Positions 23,197 to 34,815 of a DNA stretch of 64,000 bases are shown here, piece by piece (position 1 is the stretch's first letter; every line of letters begins with the position of its first letter). The DNA is taken from assembly GCF_010183535.1 (NCBI RefSeq), contig NC_071331.1:17360001-17424000 (forward strand). The letters run 5' to 3'. Made by a program: the position numbers and the translations under genes. The stretch comes from Caenorhabditis remanei (Eukaryota; Nematoda; Chromadorea; Rhabditida; Rhabditidae). The notes under the pieces were generated by a model. The model was not told where the DNA came from. It worked only from the letters and a program-made list of their open reading frames with translations, and made no database searches.

Positions 23197-25550
23197 ATGT
23201 GTTCTAAACCAAAAAATGCTCAGGATTCCGAGAAACCAAGTGCGATGCGCGACGACGTGGCCAAGATCGCCGCCTCGACTAGCATCTTGATTCTTTCATG
23301 GATAGTTCTATATCATTCATGTCGACGAGCATCAACCGTCTATTTCTTTGAGGTAATCTTAATCAACCTATTATTTTTCTGAAACTTTAAGCATTTTAAT
23401 TTCATTTCAGCTCGACTCAACTACTGTAATATTTATGGATAAAGTTCCTGCAATGATCCTTCCGTTTGTGTGTTCAATCGTTTTGTACTTTGTGTATTTA
23501 GGGACCAAAAGAAGTTCAGATATCGAAAGAGATCGAGAAATCGCAAGAGAGGCTGAAAAAGAGTTGAAGGTATGCATCCAGAAACCGTTTAGTGATTATG
23601 TTCTTCTATGATTCAAACAATATTTATCAAAATAGGAATGCCAAAGTCCAGTCTCCCATTTTCCTTTATTTTCGTTTACCACGAGGTTTTGTTCGCCAAT
23701 GATAAATCACAGAATGTGTCGGGGCAATTCCCTTCCATTTAGTGTCTGATAATCAAAATCAACCAGTTCAGCGGAAATATCTCAGTGATGTGATTTGATT
23801 GATTGATTCTGTTACGTGATTATTTGTTGTTTCAGGCATCTTCTTCCTTCAATTCTCGAAAAGTTTCTCGCGAAATCAGTCGTCGAGCATCCGTTTCATT
23901 GGGAGATGAACAAGCAGAACAACAGCAAAGAATTCGAAGTTAGACATTTAAAAAATGCAATTTCGAAGATTACAGTTTTCAGGGCTGCTTTCGGATATCG
24001 AAGAAGCTGATATTGAAAATACAGTACGCAGTCACAGAAAACGAATGGAAGAGGAAGAAGATATTGCACCAAAACATGTTGAAGACGATGAGATAAACAC
24101 AGATACACCTCCTCCGAGAAAACTGACGTCCAGATTTATTGTGGAAAGTGCAGAAGACGGAAATAAAATAATCATTCCGCCAGGTATTCAATAGACTCCA
24201 AATGCGTTATCTAATCATTACAATGTTCAGAATCTATGTCAGTAACTCCTGAGGTTCGCAGTCGCACCAACTCAAAAAGCACACATGACATGCTCGCAAC
24301 TCATCGAGGATCATCTAGCAATTGGGTATCTGCCAGTCAAAGGTCAAGCAGAAAATCATCGTTCAGCGGATCACCGGACAAAAACCAAATGGTTTGGTCT
24401 TGCGGAGACGAGGGTTCTGCTGCAGAAAAATGCGATATTTATAAGAAATTGGGAGATGTGAGTAAAGGAATTATTCGTTCAAGAATTCACTATGTTTAAT
24501 ATTTTCAGGTCGATCTGTTTTCATATTCACTGAGTGCACTGAGTCTGTTGCCAAGAAGTGACGATGGACCGAGAGTTTACATTCAGCTAGAGTGAGTAAA
24601 TAGTTAAGAACACACGTGACTGAAAACAAAAAGTACATTCACTTCAGTCAGTGTAAACAAAGTAATTTTGAAAAAATACGTGCAAAAAAGTTGATGAGTT
24701 GAACAAAGAAACCTTCGTGTTAGGCATGGAGTTCCAATTTCAGCCTTCTTGACATCATCGCTGAACTCTTCGCCGTCCATGTTCCAATCTGGGCCGCAGT
24801 AGCATGTATTCATATCATTCTTCTGGAATCATTCAGTCAGCATATGTGTATGTGTTCCAACAACACCGCTCATTTCCAATGTTACATATTCCAGCATTTT
24901 ACTTCTACTACCATGAGGAATCAATGATGTATGCATCACTCCTCGTATCGCTGTCGTTTGGCCTTTATCATGAATGCTGTGGAAATTGGATCTCTAATGA
25001 TATTCTTGCATTTGCTTCAATCTACGTTGTTTGTTCTCGAATTCAAGCTGTTAGCTACGAGACTGCGGTAATTTTTGTTATCGGAATGTCTCTTTTCGAT
25101 CTCTTCTTCTTCTATGTTATTGACCTACTGAGTGAGTTTAACTAGAATAATAATGTCTGAAAATGATTATTTAGGTACGGTCACAAAGGAGAATCGTGCT
25201 CCTCTGATGATTCTTGTGCCTCGTGATACGAAAGGAAACAAGCAAAGCTTGGCAGCTCTCGACATCATGGTCCCTGGAATCTTTCTAAATGTTGTTCTCA
25301 AGTACAGCTCTATGTACGATTCAAATCTTTTCGCTATTACGTTTGCGGCAGTTTTTGCTTCACTTGTGATCTCAGTCTTCTTCTCTATTTGGAGGTATTT
25401 CTGAAAACCTCTCGCTAGCTAATATTATGGTTCTCTTTCAGATCTAAAACCACTCCAGCTATGGTTCTTCCTGCAATCTCTGCAATTATCTTCTCAATTG
25501 GGTTTGCCAATCACGTTGAAGATTTGTGGAAGTTCATGATCAAGCATTAG
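23197..25550 (+). CDS. Divergent signal-peptide-peptidase-like membrane protein
   Basis: Ten exons (23197-23352, 23411-23569, 23836-23938, 23983-24183, 24231-24457, 24509-24591, 24744-24847, 24895-25131, 25175-25394, 25442-25550) give 532 residues. Two hydrophobic helices come first, then a long polar Ser-rich loop, then a helical bundle. The last 110 residues follow the SPP/presenilin plan: an Asp helix (GMSLFDLFFFYVID, about 412), then RAPLMILVP and AALDIMVPGIF (about 453), then TTPAMVLPA (about 502). In SPP these are YD, GxGD and PAL; here they read FD, AALD and PAM. Both Asp residues remain. It is either an atypical intramembrane aspartyl protease or a pseudoprotease. The assignment comes from motif order only. 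Confidence 0.7.
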
Positions 25551-26125
25551 TATATGTTCATATATGTGTATAGCTCACTCTGTCTTCACCTGTTCCCTTA
25601 CTTTCATATCTGTAATTAATTGTTTAAGTGACTTCTGTGAAGCTCACACGCCTAGGGTCCTTTTCCACTTGCCAATATTGTTTGATTCTCTGATGAAGAA
25701 ATAAATTCATTGGAAATTGTATTAAATACGAAACCTAGCAAAAATTTGCAGTGGTATTCACATCTGCAGATCATATCAGAGTTTCAGAATTCGGCTTAAT
25801 TTGGTTTTATGGCCTAGAAGTTGTCTGCGCAAGCGCGCTCTATGTAAACATTTGTGTATTTCACGTGGACAATTCTGAGAGAGATTATTTTCAACAAACT
25901 TTCCAATATTTCTTTGCTCTTTTTCTTTCAAATTCAATCGATTTGCCAGAAAAAAATCGAGAATTTCGCAAGATGTCACCACTCTACATCTTTCTCCACC
26001 AATCTATTATCTCCGAGTGCCACTCGCCAACTCGATTAGTGTAAACTCATTCGTTGTTTACTCCGTGGAACACGTTCTCCTCCCGTCTGGCTATTCATTT
26101 TTATTACTTATCCAACTTTCCAGAA
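25551..26125. other. Intergenic, SPP-like gene to FAM98 gene
   Basis: This contains the 3' UTR with an AATAAA near 25700 and a leader ending in ttccag before the next ATG. A frame at 25751-26044 has no splice partner. No gene is seen. Confidence 0.4.
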
Positions 26126-27593
26126 ATGTCAGATGGGATAACAGTTGAATTTGCAACTCGAATCACTGAACAATGTTTGGAAATTCGAGATTTGTATGAA
26201 ATAGAAGAGTGCGTTCGCCAGCCAAACGATCAGAACCTGACTGAGTTTCTCTACGATCTCAGTGCTTTCTTGCTAGAATTAGGTAAGAGAGAACGCGATT
26301 CGTTCTAAAAGCTCAATTATTTGTTGTTAAGAATGCCCTCATGATGAATTAACATGCGGGGAGATCACATCACGCTTCCAATCTTCATCGTCAAGAGATC
26401 TTCTCTCCAAATTTCTAGATTCAGAAGTAAAAACTGCTCGATTGGTTACGCTTCAAAAAATCGAATCTGGAGAAATCGTGAGTTCAAAAATAAAAGAAAA
26501 ACTACAATTTGATCTTCGGTCAGACTTGAAAATGAGCGTGTCAAAACGTATTATACATTCTTTTGAAAAGTTCGTTCTGAAAAGGTTTCAACTTTCTCAA
26601 GTAATAAAATATTTAGGTCTCGGAAAAACGAGATCTCGAGCTGACTCCTGTTATTGATGCAGCTTTTCAAGCACTCAGCTCTCCAAAGCATGCTGGAAAC
26701 TCCAATGAGTGGAAATTACTGGAAACTCTGAGACAAAAGGTACAAATTTTATTGAAAATGAGAGCTAAATGAAATAGTTTCAGGTGGATGGTCGAGTGAG
26801 TCAAAGCCGAAGAACTCCATTATTCAAAGCCACACTTGATGAGAAAACTCTTCCTGAAATCGAAAAGGTTTGTTGTATTTTTAATTTTTTTTAAACTAAT
26901 AATACTGTTTCAGCAATGCAAATCATTCTCTCGAGATTTCTACAATCGTCTTCTTCTTCTGAACAGTCGTCTTAAAGTAACTGTTGAGTCTTTCTTATGG
27001 AATGATCGTCTCAGAGCTCAAAGAGAAAAAATCCAATCGATATTGTCCTCTAGAGTAGAAGAAATTGGAAAAATCAAAGCCAATTGTGATGTGGCACATC
27101 TTCTTGCTGCAAGTTCATCTCTTCTCTATATTCAAAAAGCATCCGATATGAGCCGAAGGTGTTCATGAAACTAAATAGCTGAGTTCTCAAATTATTTTTT
27201 CAGAAATAGAACGAAGAGTAAGCAACATCCACTATCCGTTGGCGATGCTCCAAAAGATCGTGGTGGAAGAACTGAAGAGATGGTTGGAGTGAAACAAGAA
27301 TCATTCAGACAACAACAGCACAACTATGGTTTGTGACAACTATTTTCTCAATTATCTTAGTTCTATCCTTTCAGATAGACAAAACTCTCACAATCGTCCC
27401 AAAAATACGGGTACTTTCGAGCGACCAAAAACTCAAGAGGAGCAGGTTTGTACCTTCTAGCCATCGTGGCGACATAAAAATGATATCAGTGACGTCTTTT
27501 CAGGTACTCGAACAGCACACTTCACGAGAGCATCATGGACAGAATTGGAGAGGTAGAGGTCGTGGAAGAGGGAGAGGAAGAGGTGGACGTTAA
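26126..27593 (+). CDS. FAM98 family protein (tRNA ligase complex-type subunit)
   Basis: Eight exons (26126-26282, 26332-26477, 26617-26739, 26784-26867, 26914-27158, 27204-27328, 27375-27445, 27504-27593) encode 346 residues. The body has the FAM98 pattern: a short helical N-terminus, CPHDELTCGEITSRF, LELTPVIDAAFQAL, and a helical ESFLWNDRLRAQREKI region. The tail is Arg/Gly-rich (WRGRGRGRGRGRGGR), as in FAM98A and B. In animals FAM98 proteins associate with the RTCB-DDX1 tRNA ligase complex and with RNA granules. The RGG tail suggests RNA binding and arginine methylation. The ATG follows ttccag. Confidence 0.8.
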
Positions 27594-27974
27594 TCTTTTT
27601 TCGAGTCTTCTCAAATTCCAGTTTTAATTTATCCGGTTGATTTTTGTTTTGCAATATGGGTTTTGTTCATAAAGTTTTCATTATTAAGGTTGTACTTTTT
27701 TCTATTCTCTGGTAGATTTTCCATCGAAGTTACTTTATTGTTTACGCCGGCTTCTCTCTTTATGCCGAAGGCGATTAAATACTACGAGTTGTATTTTTTG
27801 CACGTAAATTTCGGTAGATAACCAGCTTAGCACTTCTCGTGAGACTACAACTAACTTCTCTCATCAGTTTCAAATAAGAAAATTCGGCAATTGTTTCTAC
27901 TCTTTGACGTTAATTTCTTCTAATTATAAGGTTTTCATTTTACAGGCGCGGTTTGCCGAAAGGCAACGGGAGAA
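27594..27974. other. Intergenic, FAM98 to TMEM65 gene
   Basis: This is a same-strand gap of 381 bp. It ends with ttttacag at 27946 and a GC-rich leader, a likely trans-splice site for the next gene. Confidence 0.4.
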
Positions 27975-28676
27975 ATGATCAGCTCACCGGTTCGTTTGGC
28001 ATCTGCCACGATAGGTAGAGCAGGCTATCGGATGCTCTTGAACTGTCCGCCACGTCGTTGGTCTACAACGGCTGCTTTCAAGCATCTCGATAAGCTGATC
28101 ATCGAAACACCCGACGATGCCATGGAGATTGCTAGTCGTCTCTCTGCTTCTGAGCAGTTGATGCTCAAAACAGCTCTAGATGATTGTTTGACGAAGAAGG
28201 AAAAAGGAAAAGTTGAAGATCTCACTCCGGAACAAGTCAAAGGGATATTTCTAGTTAACTCCATCCCATTCATCGGATTTGGTGTTCTCGATAACATGAT
28301 CATGATCCTAGCTGGAGAGTATATCGATCAACAACTCGGCGCTGTTCTTGCCATCTCAACAATGGCTGCCGCTGCCCTTGGAAACCTGATATCAGACATT
28401 GCCGGTGTTGGTCTAGCACATTACGTTGAAGTTGCCGTGCAACGTGTTGGAATCAAACATCCTGTTCTGACAGCTGCACAATTAGATAGTGGAAAGGTAC
28501 GTTTCTCAGAAATTGTACAAAGAAAAAACTTATAATTTCAGGCAAGGTTCGCAACAAATGCGGCGCGTGCAGCTGGGCTGACCGTCGGATGTCTCATTGG
28601 AATGTTCCCACTGCTTTTCTTCGATGACGATGACGATAAAAAGAAGAAAGAAGCGAATAAAAATAAACTAGGATAG
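27975..28676 (+). CDS. TMEM65 homolog, mitochondrial inner-membrane protein
   Basis: Exons 27975-28496 and 28542-28676 give 218 residues. The N-terminus is Arg- and Ser-rich with no acidic residues for about 35 positions, which fits a mitochondrial presequence. The TMEM65 core then follows: helices FIGFGVLDNMIMILAGEYI and TMAAAALGNLISDIAGVGLA, and a last helix TVGCLIGMFPLLFF. The tail switches abruptly from five Asp to a Lys-rich end. Vertebrate TMEM65 is linked to mitochondrial sodium-calcium exchange and cardiac junctions. Identity is from recognition of the core. Confidence 0.82.
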
Positions 28677-29009
28677 CATACTTTATGTTTGTAAAATAAT
28701 TACTGAATCACGAAAACCCATTAATTTTTCTGTATATTGCATAATCTTGTCACTTTCTGTACTAGTCAACCCCAGTATCCGATGCCATATTACACTCACT
28801 AAGTCGCCTTCATTTTCGCATTGCTTTTATGTTCTCAGCCCTGTTATTTGCTCAAAATACAAACCGTGCTTTATCAAAAAGTATAAAAATTCCCAAATGA
28901 TAAGAAAATTGGTGTAATTTCGAAACATTTTATTGGTTCTTTGTGACCATTAAGTATTTTGTTGTCGCATCTTTCTGAAGAATCAGTGGAAAGAAGAAAA
29001 AAGTTTCAG
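28677..29009. other. Intergenic, TMEM65 gene to sec-10
   Basis: This is a 333-bp same-strand gap, AT-rich, ending in aagtttcag directly before the sec-10 ATG. I see no further gene. Confidence 0.4.
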
Positions 29010-31266
29010 ATGAGTGGAGGGCAGTATGTAACCTACGTTCAAGATCTTGAACAAGAACCTTTTGATGCAATTGATCTAGTCGAAAAACTAGCATGGAGAA
29101 TGACTGGAAGTGCCCAAACGATCAATGACCCAGTCTCATTGAAAACACGATTCGAGGAGGAAATCGGCAGTTTACAGATGCTATGTGACCAGTTTCAAGT
29201 AATAATAATTAGTTTTGCTTACAGTAGAATCAAAATAGTATTTTAGAGTAAAATCGATACGCTGGAGAAGCAAATGAACGAAGAAAAAAAAGAATACGTT
29301 CAGAAGCTTCAACGTCTTCATGAGAAAAATTCAGAAGCGATTGACAAAATGAAGCAATTGGATCATACGATGCAATCAGTTTCCACAAAAGTTGTTCATC
29401 TGGGAGATCAATTGGAATCTGTGGACCAACCACGTTCTCGTGCTCATGACGCTTATCAATTGATGCAACATTTCGATGAATTCCTTTCGGATCAGCCACT
29501 CAACTCGATGATTTTCACTGATCCTGATAAACTTCTAGAATCAGCGGATCTAGTTCATAAGCTATATTCAATTTCACAAGAACTCAATAAGGATAAATTT
29601 TCGACTGTTCAAGCAAGAATCGCCCAGAGATACAAAGTAGTCGAAGATCTTCTTATCGAAGAATTCGTCCGATCGCAAAGAGATGAAAAGAAGATGGCGG
29701 AAGTTGCAAAGATTTTGAGTGAATTCAAAGGATACTCTGGTTGTGTTGATCGCTACGTGGAGTTCCTCTGTCAGTCGATTCATCCCCGTGGTGATGGTGG
29801 AGAGATTCTTGCCGATTGTCTTCAATTATGCCGTACTCAACAGCCACGAATCTCAGCTATTTTCCCTTCTCCACATACGGTAATGCAGAAGTTGGTGCTC
29901 AATTTGTTTACCGGACGAATGAAAGAAACAATTAATGCACGTCTTCGAGAGTGTAAAGAAACCGAAGACCATGAACATTATCTTCGAGATTTGGCATCTC
30001 TTTATTCGAGTACACTGAAAATGTGCAAAGAGTTGGAAAAACTTCACATCAGTCCGGATAGTGCATTTTTGTCAACACTTACTGATTCAATTTTCCAACG
30101 ATATATTGCAACTTATTGCACAGAAGAACTGAAGTATTTGAATGATCAATGCTCGAGTCTACTTCAACGATTTTACGAATCGAAAAAACATGTCAAAAAA
30201 CAAATCGGAGGAGGATTACACGAGCTGAAAAGAGATGTGGCTGCTCGATTGATGAATGTTGAGACTTACGGAGGAGAGACTTTTGTGGCTGAAGATGTAG
30301 CTATTTCTATTCTCCAGGAGACAAAGAATGCATTCAATCGTGCCGTTCAGGTAAATTAGAACTTTATCAAATGATGTTTTAACTAATATTTATAGCTCTG
30401 CGACAAAGAAGATCTACCTCGCCACGTGGAAAACATTGTTGATTGTCTTCTGAAATATTTGTACGGTGACCACCTGGACTACGCGGTGGAGACTGGTCTT
30501 GCTGGAATCTCTCTCGCCGAATCGAAAACTGAACCACCCGCATATTTCTTCTCTGTCGTTGCCAAGTGTACAAGCGTGATTCTTTTGATGATCAAACAAT
30601 TCGAAGATCCAATTTTCCCGATTATCAAGTAAGCTTCAAGAAGATTTTATATAATTTTTAGTTGTTATGCTTTTCAGAGATACGATTGCTGAACCATCCG
30701 TCGCAAAGAAGTGGCAACAATCTCTTCGCTCACTGGAATCCAAAATGAGTTTAGGATTGGAACGCCAATTGAACAGCATTGTTGGATACGTGAAGTTTTT
30801 GTTCAGTGAACAAAAGAAGACTGATTTCCGTCCAGATTCTCAACAAATCGACATTCGAGTATCTCCACAGTGTCAATTGGCTTCTCGTTTTCTCGCCAGC
30901 CAAGTTGCAGCAATGGAATTAGGATGTGATGGAGAGAATCTCGAAGCACTTCAATCTGATCTGGCTAATCGTCTCTTTGTATTCATGCTCTCTCATATCA
31001 AACAATTCACTTATAACTCGACTGGAGCCGTTCTTCTTCTTTGTGATGTTGGAGAATTAAGAACTCTCATATCGAAATGGAGAGTTCAACAAGCTCTTGC
31101 ACAATGGGAAAGTCTTCAAGCTCTCACTAATCTCCTCGCTGTTCTCCCAGATCAAGTGAATGAAACAGCTCATTCTTCTTCACTCGAGAACGTGGACCGA
31201 CAACTAATTCATGATTTCGTCCGACTTCGAACCGATTTCCGTTCAATTAAAAACTTCCAAATTTAA
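29010..31266 (+). CDS. sec-10: Exocyst complex subunit SEC-10 (EXOC5)
   Basis: Four exons (29010-29198, 29247-30350, 30396-30628, 30678-31266) encode 704 residues, about the length of human EXOC5. The N-terminus is acidic and followed by coiled coils (residues 60-130). The remainder is all-helical, as in the Sec10 rod. Recognisable Sec10 stretches include FDEFLSDQ, HPRGDGGEILADCLQLCRTQ and LASRFLASQVAAMELG. The exocyst tethers secretory vesic­les to the plasma membrane. The start codon lies right after tttcag. The 1,104-nt second exon is long for this region. Confidence 0.88.
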
Positions 31267-31559
31267 TTTAGAATTCATTAATCTGTAATTCATTAATCCA
31301 GCTTTGTGCCTTGTAAAATAATTTATGTAATTTATTCTCTAGATGCATGTTTTTATTGTTCACCTTTTCTTGTGATATGATGAGTGCTGAAAATCTTGTA
31401 ATGCTTGATACAACTTATTACTTTGCGGGTGCGAATTTATAAATCACTGCTTATTTATTCTATTTCTTAAATGTTCAACGGAACTTTTATGGTTCACATC
31501 CTATTCCATCTATTTGTCCATATAATGGTTCTGTATTTTATTACGTTTAAAAAACTCAG

Positions 31560-32487
31560 ATGGCTGAAATTCAAGAAGCGGCGCGTCTGAAAGCAAAAGG
31601 AAACGAAGCATTTAAAGAGAAGAAGTATCACAAAGCGATCACTTATTATACAGAGAGTCTGGAATGTTTCGCTGATCCAGTGGTATTCAGTAATCGAGCA
31701 CAGGCAGAACTGAATGTAGATCTTCCTGTACTGGCACAAGTTGACTGTACTGCTTCTATTCAAAGAGATCCATCAGCAGCGAAAGCATATTTTAGAAGAG
31801 CTCAAGCATTCAAAGCAATGGAATTATATGAGTTAGCATACAAAGATATGGTGAAATGTGCTGAATATTTAAAAGATGAGAAAATGGAAAAGCAGGCAGA
31901 AGAGTTGAAAGGAAAGAAAAATATCGCAGTTTTAGAGCTGGATTTAATTGAAAGAAACGAGTTCCTTCAGTCTAAAGATGCACTCAAAAAGATTACAATT
32001 TCCTATGATAAAGAGAAAATTGAAGAAGTGTTATTGAAGCAACCAGATGAAGAGAAAGCACCGAAATATCTCACGAAACTGCCACCGCATCCAAAAGATT
32101 ATCAAGATTTTGTTGCCGCTGTCAGTTTACTCAGTAAAGCTCCTTCCCTATTGCCTCTTGCTGAATACTTTTTGGTGGGTGATACTCTCTTTCTCAGTAT
32201 ATAATAGTTAATTCCAGAACATCAAAGTAGAAAAGTATCACGAGTTGTTCGATGTACTTCTGGATGATGCATACGCTTCTCACATCTTCAACGCTCTCAA
32301 CTTCCATCTCAAAACCAACCGTACCATTCCAAATCTCGCTGAAAGAATGCTGAAACTTGCCGATCTCAGTCGTTTCGATCTCCTTATTGCACTGATGCCT
32401 AATAGTCAGAAAACGGTTATCGCTGAAATCTGCAAATACTTGAAATCAGAAGAAGCGTTTACCGTGACGACTAGGTATAATTGTTAA
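31560..32487 (+). CDS. RPAP3-like TPR co-chaperone
   Basis: Exons 31560-32174 and 32218-32487 encode 294 residues. Residues 5-115 form three TPR motifs ([44 protein letters not shown]). The second half, from about [15 protein letters not shown], matches the RPAP3 C-terminal domain with [10 protein letters not shown] and [14 protein letters not shown]. Proteins of this type link Hsp90 to the R2TP complex for assembly of RNA polymerases and snoRNPs. The worm protein has a single TPR block where human RPAP3 has two. The ATG follows actcag, 293 bp after sec-10, so the two may be co-transcribed. Confidence 0.8.
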
Positions 32488-32572
32488 TGTTGAATCTCAT
32501 TTTTGTGTTGTTTCTGAATTTACAGTTGTTGAAATAAAATTACTGTTATAAATAATGAGGGTCTTTTTTTAA

Positions 32573-32971
32573 TTAATAAGCTTCATTAACTATATCTTCC
32601 GGAATAGTACAATTAAAAGCTTCCGAAAGTTTGCTCACTGCTTCAGTAATATTCTCTCGAACATCCTCTGCAACATCATCTGCCTTATCCCTCACACCCT
32701 CTGCTACATTTCCAGCAATCTCCTTCACCGCATCTACATTCTTCTGGAGGTTGTCTCCAATGTCATTCCTGGGTTCATTGAAAGCTTCTCCGGTTTTGTG
32801 GCCGGAGTCACTTTCCATGGAATCAGTGATCGAGTGGAAACCATCAGAAATCTTGAATCCAGCTTCTGACGCATTTTCCTTGGTGTCTTCAGCGGATTCC
32901 TTAAACTCTTCCTTCCCGAAAACGAGTTGCTCATCGACAGAGTTAGTGGCTTCAGAAGCTTTTGCGTCCAT
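32573..32971 (-). CDS. LEA-like amphipathic helical protein
   Basis: This single minus-strand exon encodes 132 residues. The product is highly charged, with no Trp and only one Cys. Its second half has an 11-residue-like periodicity with Ala and Val every three to four positions (KEIAGNVAEGVRDKADDV). That is how group 3 LEA or perilipin-type amphipathic helices look. It has no signal peptide. A desiccation or stress role is possible but unproven. Confidence 0.6.
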   Translation of the reverse strand: MDAKASEATNSVDEQLVFGKEEFKESAEDTKENASEAGFKISDGFHSITDSMESDSGHKTGEAFNEPRNDIGDNLQKNVDAVKEIAGNVAEGVRDKADDVAEDVRENITEAVSKLSEAFNCTIPEDIVNEAY

Positions 32972-33415
32972 TTTAACTACAATGATTTGAATAAAAGTGT
33001 ATTTTTGAAATTCATTACAGTAACAGTTAAATTAACTCATTGGTTTTCGTCTGAAACGTAAAAAAAAGAAAACAAGATGTTTTGCACTTTCGTGCTTCCA
33101 TTTATTCAAAGTTTGCTGAATGCATTTATATTTTAATTCCTCTGTTTTGAGATATACAACAATGTAATATCACTATTCAAAGGAATCAGAATGTACAAAG
33201 TAAACTCGACCCTTTCTGTCACATATTGTCATTCTCATCCAAATAGCATAAGGGAAGACTTTTCCTTTGATCTTCACTAACATTTTGAAGGAACCGAGTA
33301 TTTATGAGTATCAGACAACATTGACTTTACATGATTTTTTCTGATAACAGAAGATAAATGACAACATAAAAAATGACATATGGAATGTATTGAGATTCAT
33401 GGAAAATTATCGAGA
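32972..33415. other. Intergenic, LEA-like gene to SWD2-type gene
   Basis: This 444-bp stretch holds the upstream region of the LEA-like gene and the 3' flank of the minus-strand WD gene. No coding signal is seen. Confidence 0.4.
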
Positions 33416-34582
33416 TCAATGTTCGTTATTATATTCTTCACTTGGTGCCCACAGAATCACATCTCTTCCCAATGAAGTCAGTAGGAACTGCTTCGGGTTG
33501 AAAGAAACGACATGTGAAGGTTCAACATATGGTGTTGGTAGTTTGCAAACTAGTGATCCATTCTCTGTTGAGTAGACATAAATATTTCGATCTGCACTTC
33601 CAACCATCACATATCCAGAACCAGAAGACACTGTCGCTCGGAGATCTATTTTCTGAAACAAAAATTTGGAAAAGCTAGTTGAAGGAAGTTTAAAAATACG
33701 TTTGGATTTTTATGTCCTTTGAATTCGTGTACGACTACTCCAGTAAATGCGTCAACCCATTTGATAACTTCTCCCTTCGTCGAGACTAGTATGAATTTTC
33801 CACACGATGAGAACTCAATATTCGACCATTCGTCATTATCGTTTTTCTGTAGACGAAATACTTGGAAAGGTCCCAAATCGAAAGACCGAACATCGAACAA
33901 TCGGATAGTTTCAGATTTTGTAGCAGTAGCAAACAGTAACCCTTCTGGATCGAATGCAATGAGAGCGGGATGTGCAGTGTGTATGAATCCCTGAATTTAG
34001 AAAGCAAAGAAGGTTAGAGACTAATAAAACGGACAACTCACATAGTAATCAAATGTTCTGGAATCAAACATTCGAATACTCCCATCGAAAGAACTCGAAA
34101 TAAACCTTTCACGACACTTTGGATTACTTCGAATCGCAATAATCTTTTCAGTATGTCCGTGAAAGTATTTTATATACGATTTCTTTGTAATATTCAATAA
34201 TCTGACTACATTGCCAGTTTTTGTATCATTATGGACGCAAGTCTCACTGGTCAAATATTCTAATCGATCAACTCCGTACTTTTTGCATTCAACCTGTAAT
34301 TTTATGAGCATGAAAGTAATGTTTTTGTCCAAATAATTACTGGTTTCGATTTAGAACCATCATGAAGATCGTACACAAGAATAACATCTTCTGCAGATAC
34401 AAGTAATCCGTTTCCATCTTCTGAATACGCCAAATCTAGTAATTTATTTGATGTTTCATTGAATTTCTGGAATAACAAATAAGCATTTGTCTGATCGAAA
34501 ATACATTATTTTTTACTTTTGACGCAGTTAGCGCTCGAAATGCATTTGGTTCCAGGGGGATCAACGTCTCTTCAGCGAGCAT
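33416..34582 (-). CDS. swd-2.2: WD-repeat protein, WDR82/SWD2 paralog (SWD-2.2)
   Basis: Five minus-strand exons (34517-34582, 34341-34466, 34042-34293, 33700-33990, 33416-33652) encode 323 residues of WD repeats. Diagnostic WDR82 stretches are present: YIKYFHGHTEKIIAI, ALIAFDPEGLLFATA and LFDVRSFDLGPFQVF. It is the more diverged of two tandem copies. For instance, the DKTIRLWD block of its neighbour reads DGSIRMFD here. WDR82/Swd2 is a SET1/COMPASS and PNUTS-complex subunit. Which of the two copies bears which symbol is inferred from gene order. Confidence 0.75.
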
Positions 34583-34815
34583 GTTTTCCTGTTCAAATAG
34601 TCATTGCTGATTTACAGCTTTGTATATTTCGAAGAGAGAAATAACCAACAGCAAGCACAAAACCGGTTGAATGATGAAAAGAATGAAAAAGGAATAAAAA
34701 GGATTGAGACATTTATTATCAAAAGAGATTCGACAGATAACCGATAGAGCGAAAGAAATACAAATTTCACTTTGGAAAGTATGAGAGATAAAAATTAAAG
34801 TTGAGATCGTATGCT

